Shown here: positions 1 to 10,620 of the stretch, in pieces | How the letters are laid out: each line of letters starts with the position of its first letter | How positions within the stretch are numbered: position 1 is the stretch's first letter | Origin: Pseudopithomyces maydicus | Lineage: Eukaryota; Ascomycota; Dothideomycetes; Pleosporales; Didymosphaeriaceae | Assembly: GCA_026873275.1 (NCBI GenBank) | Contig: JANTUC010000001.1 | Location: forward strand, 1,922,001 to 1,986,000 | Direction: 5' to 3' | Length of the DNA: 64,000 bases | The notes under the pieces: model-generated | What the model was told of the DNA's origin: nothing | The model's input: the letters and a program-made list of their open reading frames with translations, nothing else | Database searches by the model: none | Made by a program: the position numbers and the translations under genes

Positions 1-957
1 ACTGTCCTGGGTCCACACCCGTCTCCAGCCAGATCTTGATTCTAGCGTTGTTGCGTGCAATCTCTGGAGCCGCGGCGGTCGCTGAGGTGTTGGCATTGTC
101 TTGCGCCACGCCGGATTTACCTCCCTCCATCTTGTGAGTTGCAACGAGGTGGTCCTTGATCTTGTCCTTGCGCTTGCAGTCGTACCCACAGTAGAGGACA
201 GGGCACTTGTACGGCTTGCTATCAATGTGATCGTACATGTGCCTCCTGAGGTGATCCGCGCGGGTGTATCCTGTAGTGCGCATGGGGCACCCGGATACGG
301 GGCACATGAAAGTCTTCTCGAGATCGGGTTTTTCCTTTCTGGGCTTGGTTTGTGCCTCGCCGCCCGTCTGCATGGCTTTTGAGCTTCCGGCTTTTCCGCC
401 ATCATACTCGTCGCCAGGGTATTCCAGGTATGCCTCGTCGTCATCGGAGAGGTTTATGAAGTCGCCGGCGTCGTGGACTGGGCCCTCTCGGGGGCCTCAA
501 CGTCTTGTGCGCGACCTATTCAGGAGTCAGACAGTGCTTCGCGTGGAAAGAGGCTGTCGCCTCGCCTTTGCCCTTGTCTATCTTGCGAGCAGGCTGCTCC
601 TCTTCGCTGCTCTCGCTGTCGTCTTCAGGCTCGTCGGATGCATCACCTGTACGAACTAGATTTAGCACATCTATCATTATCAGGAACCATGGAGAATTTA
701 CCCTGATACCCCTCGCCGACGTCGAGTTCACCGCCAGACACGTATTCTCCTGGAGCTTCTCCAACGGATGGGCTCTCGCTAACGTCGAAGATATTTCCAC
801 GCCCATGGGTGGTGTCGATAGTGCTTTCAGAGGCTGGAAGTAAGTTAGAAACAATCGCGACGTGTGAGATATACCGCTTACCCTTGCCTTTGCCCTTGCG
901 CGATGGGCCGCTGCGATTGTAGCGGCGATCGGCTCGGTTGCCACCAGCAGAAGACAT
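1..957 (-). CDS. C2H2 zinc-finger protein, partial, reading frame damaged
   Basis: The gene runs off the left edge, so its C-terminus is missing. The start at 957 opens a basic N-terminus rich in Gly, Lys and Arg. Two introns fit well: 834-881 (CTAAC branch site, CAG acceptor) and 647-701. The next exon codes for an acidic Ser/Glu-rich stretch. Between about 350 and 60 there are two zinc fingers of the unusual C-x4-C type: CPVSGC followed by HLRRH, and CPVLYC followed by HLVATH. A nucleic-acid-binding role is likely. Between about 440 and 590 the coding frame changes twice with no credible intron, and one frame carries a TGA at 520-522. The cause could be missing bases in the sequence or a decaying gene. 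The zinc fingers are certain; the intactness of the gene is not. Confidence 0.6.
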
Positions 958-1925
958 TTTGTACTTTACTGGTCGTTTTGACTTGGGTTGTTTGTTGTCG
1001 TGAGTGGTTCGTGGTTGCGTTTGCGGTTGGAACAGATAGCTCGTGGTAGCTATGTTGGTGTTGGGTTGCCTTTGAGTGGGTGGAGTCTGGCGCGTACGAA
1101 CTATCAAAACGAAAGAGAAAAAGCAGCAGGAGGGAGGCAGGGTCTTTATACTCCCCGTGGGCGCAGGGTTGGGTGGGTTGAGAGCAGCTAGCAAAAACAA
1201 TCCATACAATCAACCGGGGGAATCAAATTCTGGGGGAGCAACCAATATATAGCAAGCATTCTGGCTAGTGCGGTTGATTTCGGAGCACATTTTCAACTAA
1301 AGAGTTTCAAAGACAATCGGTATTCACACTCATCATGACTTACACCAGATGAAAGACTACAGAATTTAGTCTATGTTAGACGAGCTTGTAACTGATGGTG
1401 GATCATACAGTATTCTGGACTCAAGCGAGCCAAAGTCTTGTAGCATTGAAATAGCCTTTTTCTCGAATATCAAAAGGTAATCCAGGGAATGAACACCTGC
1501 TTCTCTAGTAAATCCGGTCGCGTGTCGAGGAGCATCAGGTGCTCGGTGTGCAAATAGACGAGATATTTAATCAGCTATACTGTTTGCAATTTTCATCCAT
1601 ATGCATTCTGTGAAGAAGGAGAGAATTAGATATCAGATTTATACAAATGGTTCAACCGCTTGAGAAATTTGTCTGGAGTCTTCCTCACCAAAACACCCCA
1701 ACTCTTCATCATAATTTGCTTTGAGACCCAGCTCTGGGAAACTGCTTTCTCCATATAAATTGTTGATAGAGCTTCATATTCCGGTAGGTTGCTGTACGAT
1801 CGAAGGTGTTAGTGTGCACACATTAGGCGTGGGTAGAGAGATAAATAAAATATAAGTGTTGCAGCAACTAGATCAAGTATGGCATGGTGAATTTGTCGTT
1901 TAAATATTACACTGTATCATATACC
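958..1925. other. Intergenic, no gene seen
   Basis: This stretch holds the upstream region of the left zinc-finger gene and the 3' flank of the next one. It is A+T-rich after about 1200. I see no gene, tRNA or repeat in it. Confidence 0.6.
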
Positions 1926-3920
1926 TCAAAGCTTCCCCTGATCCTCCAGACGGCGATGGTTCTCCGCAATCCGCAGCTGCTGCTGCGTACTAGCCGTCTC
2001 ACTCGGAACCTCCTGACCTGCCTGCAACCCACTTAGAAGCCCAAGGCCATTTCCAACTGAAAAAGTGTTATATGTGGTGGTCGGCATCGGATAACCACCT
2101 GCATGTGCTGCCTCGTATTGCACCTTGACATGCGATCCGGTATGCTGTGTGAGGTTATCCCTTCGAGCAAACCGCTTGCCGCAAGTATCGCACGAGAAGG
2201 GCTTCTCGCCAGAATGAACGGACTGCATATGACGCTTCACATGCTCCTGGCGGTTGAAACTCTGACCGCAAACATCGCAGCTGAACGGCCTGGGGGCTTT
2301 GGAGATGGACTTTCTTCCTGGACGCATCTTCGGCTGGACCGCTTTTACGGCTGGAGCGGGTGGAGATGCACTTGAACTTGCTGCTTCTGTGATGGAGTCT
2401 TCGACTCGAACGGGCTGGGAAACCAGAGCATCTTGCGTTGATGTACTCTTACGTCTTGTTTTAGTCGTAACTGGTGTAGACGTCCGGGCCTTTTTGTTTG
2501 GTGAAAACTCTGCACCACTTTCGTTCTTTGCTTTCCGCTTGCGGTTTGAACTTGGGCGCAGAGGGTGATGTGTATTGTATGAGCCATCGTCATTGTTATC
2601 GTCATAGTCGTTATCGTTGTCATCATTGCTTTCGTCTTCTAGCTCGGTGCTGTCTCTTCCTCGGGGTTTACTGCCTTTATGGCTGTTTCTCTCGTCGTCG
2701 TCGTCGTCCTCTTCTTCTTCCTCATCGTTTTCTTCATCGTCCTCGTCTTCAAAGACAGGAGCAGGGGGCCACTTTCTCGGACGAAGCCCACGGCCGCGAT
2801 TAGATATTGCGGTGGCCACAGCTTTGTCCTTATTAAAGTCTGGGTCCTCACGCTGTTGAGCGATTCGGTACGCCTCGGCGGAAACACTGACGGGCCCATC
2901 AATACCGAACTTGGCCAATGTTGCTTTTCGCGCTGCTATTTTGGCGAGGCGGTCTGCTCTCCGACCAAAAAGTGGTGCGGCACTGCTGACAGATGATTTG
3001 GGCGCTTGGGTAGAACAATCACTCAAGCTTGCGCTTTCCGATGCTGCCTCGGAGTCTGAGCTGGACTTTTCATCATTCGGATCATTGAACTCGATATCTC
3101 GTGACTCAGACACGGCATCATCTTCGTTCGTAATTGAGGGAAATGTGGGGCCGAGGTCTTTCGAAGTGTGCGCATCGCTTGTTCTGGTACGAACTGGTGA
3201 TGACACGGTATCCTGGATACGCTGCGACCGGCGTTTAGTACGAGGAGTAGCTGGAGTGCCACTAGGTGCTTTAGAAGCCAAATTTTTGGGTGGAGATCTG
3301 CCGCGCATTGTATGGCGCGCTGACTTTGATGGCTGAAGGTCGCCGCTAGTCTGACTATGTGCGCTCGAAGGTGCTTCCGCCACATCGGCAGCCGAGGTAG
3401 ACCTATCTCCATCCTCCATCACAGAGATGGTGCGTTTCCGTGTCTTGAAATGGCTACTTGGAGCATCACGGCTGTTGTCTGTCATAGGTGTGGATAGCTC
3501 GTCATTGAAATCGCCTCTCGGGGTATCATTTTCTGATGGATCGTTCACCGTTGACTGAATCTCTTCAACGGAACCAGCACGGTTGTCTGAGGCTGAGCCA
3601 TTGGTTAAAGTAAGAACCTTGGGCATAGATCCTTTCTGCGGTCGTCGACCTCGTAGCCCTTTCAGAGGGTCAAATCTGGGCGTGGTGCGATCAATAAGCT
3701 CCCAATGGGCGCCAGGCAAGGTGCGGCCACCCGAAGCAACATAACGAAGAGTAACCAGCTCCTCCTTGGGTAGACATGATGATTCGGGGCCGGCCAGGGC
3801 TGCAATATGGGATGTGGGCTGATTGGCAACTTCTGCACTAGACTGCATCGGGCCCGAGATGTGAATCTCCATGCGCGCTGAGGGGCTATTAGCAGAGCCG
3901 CTTCCATCATGTACAGACAT
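1926..3920 (-). CDS. C2H2 transcription factor with Msn2-like finger pair
   Basis: Intronless, 664 residues. The first two thirds are Ser/Thr/Pro-rich and disordered, with many basic patches (for example KTRKR and PRTKRRSQR). A long acidic run of Glu and Asp lies around residues 390-415. Two tandem C2H2 fingers sit at about residues 543-600: CDVC...HMQSVH (H-x4-H) and CDTC...HTGSH (H-x3-H), joined by an SGEKPF linker. The spacing and the EHVKRH / DNLTQH helices resemble the Msn2/Seb1 stress-factor group, which would make it a nuclear DNA-binding regulator. That subgroup is inference. The start at 3920 is the first ATG of the frame, and the tail after the fingers is Gln/Gly-rich. Confidence 0.85.
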   Translation of the reverse strand: MSVHDGSGSANSPSARMEIHISGPMQSSAEVANQPTSHIAALAGPESSCLPKEELVTLRYVASGGRTLPGAHWELIDRTTPRFDPLKGLRGRRPQKGSMPKVLTLTNGSASDNRAGSVEEIQSTVNDPSENDTPRGDFNDELSTPMTDNSRDAPSSHFKTRKRTISVMEDGDRSTSAADVAEAPSSAHSQTSGDLQPSKSARHTMRGRSPPKNLASKAPSGTPATPRTKRRSQRIQDTVSSPVRTRTSDAHTSKDLGPTFPSITNEDDAVSESRDIEFNDPNDEKSSSDSEAASESASLSDCSTQAPKSSVSSAAPLFGRRADRLAKIAARKATLAKFGIDGPVSVSAEAYRIAQQREDPDFNKDKAVATAISNRGRGLRPRKWPPAPVFEDEDDEENDEEEEEDDDDDERNSHKGSKPRGRDSTELEDESNDDNDNDYDDNNDDGSYNTHHPLRPSSNRKRKAKNESGAEFSPNKKARTSTPVTTKTRRKSTSTQDALVSQPVRVEDSITEAASSSASPPAPAVKAVQPKMRPGRKSISKAPRPFSCDVCGQSFNRQEHVKRHMQSVHSGEKPFSCDTCGKRFARRDNLTQHTGSHVKVQYEAAHAGGYPMPTTTYNTFSVGNGLGLLSGLQAGQEVPSETASTQQQLRIAENHRRLEDQGKL

Positions 3921-5110
3921 GCGACAAACCTTGCGCAGCCGCAGCCATGATTCTAGAAGCGAAAAGATACCCAGGAGACGATATTGTCGGTGATAAATTT
4001 TGTCGCTGTCCTATGCGGAAACGGGGGGACCGCCGTGGAGGGAGCGGGTGAGGGAGCGGCTCGGCTATTGTGGTAGAAGTGGTGACTGGGTGTCAGGTTG
4101 CGCGCCGTGCGTGATGGTTGGTGAGCTTCAGAGCTTCTCAGGGATTTTTATGTAAGCACCCCAACCAAAGTATCACGTGTTCGTATTCCCACCTGGGCAC
4201 CTGTGCACCAGGCCCTATGCGCGCTGGTGCTATGTCCAACTTGAGTTATCTCACTTGATAGATACACACGGTATGCACGGCACCGTTGATCTGCATGGTG
4301 AGCAGTCATGTGTAAGGCCTCCAGACTGACCTCGGGACCATGTGGCATTGGCGCACCACCAGTTGACATTGGCTTGCACATATGAGTGTCTGGCGCTCAA
4401 TTCTGCCCACTTGTAGCTCGATAGACTCTCATAGTCATCTTCCGGTGTATTCAGGAGAGTTTCAACGGGGAGCAACCAGATGGCGAGCGGGGTAGCTCGG
4501 GTGCTTCATTGGTATCATGTTTGTTTTCAATTAACGTCGTGAAAATCTGTACAGGTCATGCCAACAGCAGCCAAAGGCAAACATGTCATCATCTGAAACA
4601 TAGATAAACCCAAACTTCCAGGCCGGACTTGATAAGTAGTTCTCAATAGCCATTCGTTGATTTCATAACAATATATATTGCTATCTAGTGGGTACAGCAT
4701 GTGCAAAGCCGACACGTATAATGTATACAGCACAGCGTGACTCAAGCGATAAACAAATGCTGCTGTAAAAAATGCCATTGAAGGGTCAACTGTATCGGCT
4801 CATTGTGCGAGAACTATCCAGATACCAGAGATGCCAACCACCGTGCTAGCCGAGTGGGTGAAGCCGAATTTCATTAGGCAGTGCTCAGTTTTTGGAAAGA
4901 AACTGCTTCACTGTTGCACCTGCCGCACGATTTCCGGTGAAGCTGATAAAAAAGATTATCGGGCTTCACCTCTCGAACAGCTTCCCCAACATATATAAAT
5001 CGACGCCCCGCCTCACGGATTTCAAAACCAGAAACACCCCACAGCACAGCTGAATACTCCATCAGCAACCACATCCACAACCACAAAGCAACCAAGCAAC
5101 AGCTGAAAAG
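3921..5110. other. Intergenic between two zinc-finger genes
   Basis: This is a divergent promoter region for the genes at 3920 (minus) and 5111 (plus). A purine-rich G run lies near 4020-4070. Several short minus-strand open frames between 4148 and 4778 have no domain, no codon bias and no neighbours to support them. No tRNA could be folded here. Confidence 0.55.
4991..5000 (+). promoter_or_regulatory. Probable TATA box
   Basis: The sequence ATATATAAAT lies 111 bases upstream of the ATG at 5111 and is the only clear TATA-like element in this leader. The downstream leader is C/A-rich, as is common before fungal start codons. Confidence 0.5.
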
Positions 5111-5603
5111 ATGTCCACCGCCATCAGCTCCTCCTCCAATGGCCAAGACGACAGAGGCCAAGGTATACACACACAAAGGCACTTGCCTCTCCCCAGTGCT
5201 CCATCTAAATATACATTCAGACCGGAAAAAGCCGGACAGGCCTCTCCGTGGGCGCCTGCCCAGCGGGCAAAACAAGTGCCCAATCTGCGGCAAGGCATAC
5301 GCCCGGCCGGACAACCTCCGCCGCCACATCAGGATCGAGCACGAGGAGCACGACGCGTTCCGGTGCCAGTACTGCGCGGCCGCGACGAGCCGCAAGGACA
5401 ACCTTGACAAACACATCAGACACGCGCACGACGAGATGGAGTGCAACTTTGAGGGTTGCACGTGGAAACATTTGGCGGAGAACTTTGTGCAACATCTGCA
5501 GGATCAGCACGCTGAGGAGTTGGGGAGGCGGCTGTATGAACTCGCCAAGAGGGCGTATGATGGGGAGGAGGATGGGGGAGAAGGTGGGACGCGAGAGGTG
5601 TAG
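5111..5603 (+). CDS. Small three-finger C2H2 protein
   Basis: Two exons: 5111-5162 and 5221-5603. The 58-nt intron (5163-5220) has GTATAC, a CTAAAT branch site and a TTCAG acceptor, and it joins the frames exactly. The product has 144 residues. After a short Ser-rich, basic N-terminus come finger 1 (CPIC...HIRIEH), finger 2 (CQYC...HIRHAH) and a third, looser finger (C-x4-C...HLQDQH). The C-terminus is acidic. Fingers 1 and 2 carry near-identical RPDNLRRH / RKDNLDKH helices. Nucleic-acid binding is likely but the target is unknown. It is the third zinc-finger gene in 5.6 kb. Confidence 0.8.
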
Positions 5604-6000
5604 AAGACAGTGAGTGGGTGCGGTGGCGATTGTCAGGGTAGTAATACGGGAGAATGAGGGCGAATATAGTGATGTTGATTATCATGAGAATACCCTGTCT
5701 TTGTACGATCTGTAAAAGTCAATTCCAGCTGTTCCAATTCTCAAACGCCACTCCTATTGACTAGAACACCAACGTTATCAATATACCCGCGCCATTTTAT
5801 CAAGCACCCGGATATACAGTTCCCTTCGTCCTTGAAATATATACACGATAATTACGTGAGTGAAATCATCATCCATGATACGCCATGCTGGAAAATCGTG
5901 CTCTTGACCAAATGCTGAGCCGGAACCTGGAAAATTTCAATCCGCTTCGATTCCCGAAGCCCTGTGGTATCAAACGAAAGAAAAGACCGCCTGCCCGTGC
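5604..6000. other. Convergent 3' intergenic region
   Basis: This is the shared 3' flank of the small zinc-finger gene and the minus-strand gene ending at 6001. It is A+T-rich and I see no feature in it. Confidence 0.6.
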
Positions 6001-8172
6001 CTAATATTCATCCTTCCTGTAAACCGCATGCCAGGTTTGGACCAGCTTTGGAGAGATCCCGGCCATGTCCATCTGTGTCTCCAATTCCTTGACCCGCTTC
6101 TTCCACCCACTCACGCCCGCTTCTTTGATCGCCAAATGTTTTTCCATGGCTTGCAGAACCAGGTGGCGATTCGCCAGGTCTCGCTCCGCCCTTTGTCGCG
6201 CCTCCGGTGTGTACTCATGTTTATTCAACATCCCCTTAACCTTCCGAATCCCCATTATCGCACCCTCCTTCTTCTTCGCATACATCTTGGTAGTCTCGTA
6301 GTGCTGCTTCGATTGCCGCTGGTAGACGTAGCGCCTCTGAAGAAACGCGGAGGTCTCGGCAGAAATCGGGCCGGGGATCTCGTCACCTGACTCGCCATCT
6401 GAATCAGCAGGATCGGCGTCCGGGTCTAGAAACTCGTTTACGGCAGGAGCTTCCATGCCGGAAATTATTGGAGTTCCCAATGCGAGGCGGCGGGGGAGGC
6501 GCTGCGGAATCATGGGAGGGGGCCCTGGCACGTTGTCTTCGCTCTCGCTGACGGCTGCGCTGGAGGGTTGGCCGGTACGCCTTCCTGAGCGACGCGCATT
6601 GTGGGTGCGAGTGAGCGGCTGAGCATCGTCGTCGGCATCGGATAGTACAGCTGTAGGTGTAGGTTCGAATGAGCGCTTGAGACGTTTGGGGCCTTTTGGT
6701 ATGTGTCTATCTTTCTTCGTCGGATCCTGAGTTTGGATTCTCCTTATTGCAATTCTTAGCTGGTCCGCGAAAGAATCATTGAATGGCATCTTATGTTTGT
6801 CGAAACCGAGCAGTCTTTCCCTTGCGGCGATGATGTAGAAGTATTTCACCAAGGCTTTGAGGAGAAGCTCTTCTGCGCGATCACCGCCAGGAGTGATGCT
6901 GTGGAATGCTGGCCCTGGTCTCAGGTATGGAAGTATATCTTTGATCTTCAAATCGTCACCCACGACTTCATTTGTATCGGCGGCAAAGGCATGAACATGC
7001 ATGCGCGGAGCAGCGCGATCGTTTTTATCGTGCATCTTGAACGAGGCCCACAGCTCGGCGCCATCAAGCTCAGATCTCGGTGTGTCCTGTAGTGAGCCCA
7101 GTAGTAGTCGCAAACCCAAGAAGCCGGGCTCGCTGGTGTGAATGTTCCTGAACGTGCAGACATTCGTTTTGGGCAGATGGGACAATGCTTCGGCTGTGAA
7201 TTTGTTTTGTAGAGTTTTCAATGTGGGGTCAGTCTCGACAACGGTCTCTTCCACCAGCGTGTCTGGCGTCGGCATGGATTGTCTGATAAGCTCTTGCGTT
7301 GCCAAAGTCATGACAACATCAGTGTCAAGCGGTTGCGTCACAGGAAGGTTGATATCAAGCGCAGAATCATCCATCGAAGCCACACTTGCTGCACGTGTCG
7401 AGTCCTGTGTCGCATCGATCATATCTACATCCGGTGTAGAAGGCTTGGGGGATTGATGAGGAGTAGGAAGCCTTGTGTCGACAACTTCCTGCGGTGGCTT
7501 TTCGTTAGACCGGTGGTCGACTCTCGGCCTTTTTTGACCTGTGCAAAATCCATGTTCACCATCGGCATCATCTTTTAAGTCAATTGTCGCTGGTCTCAGT
7601 TCTTTGTCCACTCGTGGGCCATTGAGATACCGGAAGCTTATGTGTACATTCGTTCCGTCCTCGTCTTCGTGGATGACTTGTTTTTTCTGGTAGTGCGATG
7701 TCGTGGTAAGCTGACCAAGTGCTGCCACAAGGTGTCTATAATTGGGTTGCGGCAAAATCCCATCGTAATTGTCGTTTGATGCCCAGACAAGTAGGAAATA
7801 TTTGATGAGTGCTTCAGTGCGGTCGTTCCACTCAGGTGAGCGAACCAGGGTAGAATCCTGTGTGCCGTGCCACGATAACGGCGGAACCCTCGCAAAAGCA
7901 GCCATTTCTTGCTCGAAAATGCGAATAAGCTCAACATACGGGCCACTCAGGTCGCCAACACTTCGCTGCGCATCCTTTTGGTCGCGAAAGTAGGCATAGA
8001 TGGGGCTTTCTTTACCGGAATGCAGAGGAAAAAGATCCTTGTTGATAATAATGCGCTGGTTATACAGTTGAAAAAGCTCGCGTGGCAAGATGGACAAGAG
8101 AAAACCAAAGCCATCGTCTAGGAGTCGATCTTCGAGCTCGAGAAGATCATCGCGTACTATCGGGTGCGCCAT
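6001..8172 (-). CDS. Unknown protein with C-terminal coiled coil
   Basis: I do not recognise this protein. From the ATG at 8172 it has 723 residues and no intron. The frame stays open upstream to another ATG at 8430, but that extension looks like leader, so 8172 was preferred. Residues 1-180 are folded-looking, mixed hydrophobic and charged. Residues about 215-330 are disordered and Thr/Pro-rich. A second compact segment spans about 340-480. A basic/Ser-rich linker leads to a Lys/Glu/Arg-rich helical region over the last 120 residues, probably a coiled coil. No catalytic motif was seen. A nuclear or scaffold role is possible but unsupported. Confidence 0.7.
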   Translation of the reverse strand: MAHPIVRDDLLELEDRLLDDGFGFLLSILPRELFQLYNQRIIINKDLFPLHSGKESPIYAYFRDQKDAQRSVGDLSGPYVELIRIFEQEMAAFARVPPLSWHGTQDSTLVRSPEWNDRTEALIKYFLLVWASNDNYDGILPQPNYRHLVAALGQLTTTSHYQKKQVIHEDEDGTNVHISFRYLNGPRVDKELRPATIDLKDDADGEHGFCTGQKRPRVDHRSNEKPPQEVVDTRLPTPHQSPKPSTPDVDMIDATQDSTRAASVASMDDSALDINLPVTQPLDTDVVMTLATQELIRQSMPTPDTLVEETVVETDPTLKTLQNKFTAEALSHLPKTNVCTFRNIHTSEPGFLGLRLLLGSLQDTPRSELDGAELWASFKMHDKNDRAAPRMHVHAFAADTNEVVGDDLKIKDILPYLRPGPAFHSITPGGDRAEELLLKALVKYFYIIAARERLLGFDKHKMPFNDSFADQLRIAIRRIQTQDPTKKDRHIPKGPKRLKRSFEPTPTAVLSDADDDAQPLTRTHNARRSGRRTGQPSSAAVSESEDNVPGPPPMIPQRLPRRLALGTPIISGMEAPAVNEFLDPDADPADSDGESGDEIPGPISAETSAFLQRRYVYQRQSKQHYETTKMYAKKKEGAIMGIRKVKGMLNKHEYTPEARQRAERDLANRHLVLQAMEKHLAIKEAGVSGWKKRVKELETQMDMAGISPKLVQTWHAVYRKDEY

Positions 8173-8430
8173 GTGCGCAGGTGCATGGACAGATCCAAAG
8201 GTCGAAATATTTTGGTCGAGTCGCGCAGTCAGTCGGTCGCTCGGCTGGTGCGCTGGCTCGGCGAATGAGAGTGGTCTGGGAGAAGATGTTGTGATGACTT
8301 TGCAGGAGCAATGTACCGCTACGACCACGTAAAAGAAGGTGGAGAAAGAGCGATTCAAGGGCAGAAGACGACAAGAGAGTTTGATCAGTGTATATTGAAG
8401 AGTGAAAGACGATGGGAGAGCCGGTGCCAT

Positions 8431-9121
8431 CCCAGGAGGTTCGTGCGCGCCAAGCACTCGACTCTTCCGTGATTGGCGACTGGTCCGCCTTACACGATCT
8501 GATCAGGATCTCGGGCAAAGGGGCTTGCTGTTCATGCGTCTCGTGAGCGCCATGGTAAGATAGGGCCTCTGCCATCAGGGCCATGGCCATCGCAGAGATT
8601 AATTTGCCAGCCCAATTCATGTCCTTGCTCCGGACAAGTCTGGAGCCAGCCCGTCGCCAACACGGACACTCACCGTACACATGTGCAGTGTTGAGGTGCA
8701 CCTGCATCGTTCTCATGCCCGCCTCCTTCATTGGTGCAATGTGATCCTCGACACCAGTCAGACTTTCAGCTCCTCGTTTGGTCATAATGACTCCAACAGC
8801 ACTCAGATCCATCGCCTGAAACCATTCAAGAGCCGCTAATTTCCCCTTTCCCACGTCCCAGCTACTTGGATATTGTTTGCACCGTCGCCAGAATGCCATC
8901 CTCGTTGTTGATGACGAGATCGACAGACCCGACCAGCTTTCTTTCCCACGGCCATGCTTCCGTGGCACACTGGTGCAACGAATTTGCACCCATGCGAGTG
9001 GCCGGATCGTTCCGGTACGCCTACTCTTAGCGCCTAGATTAGCTTTCACCGAGTAGCAACCAACATCATCACAATGTCCAGGATGGAATCCCCAGAAAAC
9101 CTCGAGTCTGGGGCCCATCAC
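8431..9121 (-). pseudogene. Possible gene remnant
   Basis: The minus strand holds patches that look coding, but in different frames. One patch (about 8990-8865) begins with an ATG and reads as a plausible mixed alpha/beta segment ending at a stop. A second (about 8860-8670) lies in another frame. One long open frame spans the region, but its composition is odd (Cys/Trp/Arg-rich). I cannot name a family. It could be a decayed gene between the unknown gene and the monooxygenase, a gene with unseen introns, or chance. Confidence 0.2.
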
Positions 9122-9336
9122 CTGCTCGTTCCACCATCGAAGGTGTCACAACCAGAATCTCACGCCCAGCATGTGGGGCCCTCAGTTCTGTACGAGTAGC
9201 AACTCGGGCGATGCTCAGTGTATATTAGCCGACCCCACCGCCACATTCACGCAACCTTTATCACCATCATCACATCCGTTGCAGTGAAGTTTCATCAAAC
9301 AATCGAAGCACCGAGAAACCACCGCTCACTAGAACA

Positions 9337-10620
9337 ATGTCACACTTCCCTCGCCGCCCCCCGTCGGGCATTTCTGTCATCATCGTGGGTGCTGGCTTTG
9401 CAGGCATCGCTGCAGCCATTGAATGCGACCGCAAGGGTCATTCGGTAACTCTGCTCGAAAAAGCCGCCTCCATAGAGGAAATTACGCGATTCGGGGACAT
9501 AATCAGCTTCGACCCCAATGGCGCGCGGCTTTTCGAGCGATGGCCAGGTGTCATCGAGGCCATGTACAAAGTCGCGCGCAAGACATCATGGTTGGACTTG
9601 TATCATTGGAAAGGTGAATTCGTTACACGGCAGTCGTTCGCTGACGAGAAAAGTTGGGGACCGAGAATCAATGGACATAGAGGAGAGTTGTACAGCATCA
9701 TCTACGAGCATGCGAAGGCGCGGAAATTGGACATCCGGCTTGGGCAGAGGGTCACGGATTACTTTGAAGATGGAGACAAGGCAAGTGTTGTGGTCAACGG
9801 GGAAAGGATGGAGGCAGATGTGGTAATTGCAGCGGAAGGTGTGCGGTCACGTGGTAGAAAGATTGTTCTTGGGTTTGATGATAAACCAAAGTCTTCAGGG
9901 TACGCAGTATATCGGTGCTGGTTTCCTGGTGACGCAATCAAAGACAATGCGCTGATTCGCCACCTGGTTGCGGACGGTGATACACACTCTGGGTACATCG
10001 GGCCAGACCTGCACTTTCTTGTTTCATCTTTGAAAGACGGAAAGGAGTTCAACTGGGTCTTCACCCATGTAGACGACGGCAACATTGAGGAAAGTTGGCA
10101 ATTTCCAGGTCGCATTGAAGACTGCTTGAAGTACGTGGAAGGGTGGGCGCCAGTAGTCCAGGAGATTGTGCGGTCCACACCAAAGGACGCCAGACTGATC
10201 GACCACAAACTCGTCTTCCGAGACCCACTACCTACATTCATTTCGCCAAATGCAAGGATTGTCCTAATAGGCGATGCGGCGCATCCTTTTCTCCCTACAT
10301 CCATCCAGGGTGCAAGCCAGTCTATCGAAGATGGCGTTGTTCTAGCTTCTTGCCTAGAACTTGCGGGAAAACATCAGGTCCCGCTTGCAGTAAAAGTCCA
10401 CGAGAAAATTAGGTACGAGAGGGTACATAAGGCACAAGCCACCGGCGTGAAAACTAGAGAAAGATGGCACAAAGCGAATTGGGATGAAATCAGGAAGACC
10501 CCAGATGCGATTCACCTCGCGAGAGAAGCATGGCTGTTGAATTTCGACGCGGAGAAAGATTGTTATGAACGGTATGAGGATGTTGCCAGAAGCGTGGAGA
10601 GTGCCCGACCGAGGCTATAG
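9337..10620 (+). CDS. FAD-dependent monooxygenase, salicylate hydroxylase-like
   Basis: Intronless, 427 residues, the usual length for class A flavin monooxygenases. An N-terminal Rossmann fold carries the dinucleotide motif GAGFAG at residues 18-23 and ends in an acidic strand (LLEK). A DG-like motif (EGVRSRG) lies near residue 167. The FAD-ribityl motif IGDAAHP is near 311, followed by GASQSIEDG. These enzymes use NAD(P)H and O2 to hydroxylate an aromatic or related ring. The substrate cannot be read from sequence. No signal peptide or anchor, so it is probably cytosolic. It has no obvious pathway partner beside it. Confidence 0.9.
   Translation: MSHFPRRPPSGISVIIVGAGFAGIAAAIECDRKGHSVTLLEKAASIEEITRFGDIISFDPNGARLFERWPGVIEAMYKVARKTSWLDLYHWKGEFVTRQSFADEKSWGPRINGHRGELYSIIYEHAKARKLDIRLGQRVTDYFEDGDKASVVVNGERMEADVVIAAEGVRSRGRKIVLGFDDKPKSSGYAVYRCWFPGDAIKDNALIRHLVADGDTHSGYIGPDLHFLVSSLKDGKEFNWVFTHVDDGNIEESWQFPGRIEDCLKYVEGWAPVVQEIVRSTPKDARLIDHKLVFRDPLPTFISPNARIVLIGDAAHPFLPTSIQGASQSIEDGVVLASCLELAGKHQVPLAVKVHEKIRYERVHKAQATGVKTRERWHKANWDEIRKTPDAIHLAREAWLLNFDAEKDCYERYEDVARSVESARPRL

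Noticed and set aside
4148..4778. Three short minus-strand open frames
   Set aside because: No domain, poor composition and no splice links; they lie in a promoter region.
8147..9121. A 324-codon minus-strand open frame
   Set aside because: It overlaps the 5' end of the unknown gene in another frame and mixes coding-like and random segments. It is kept only as a possible remnant.
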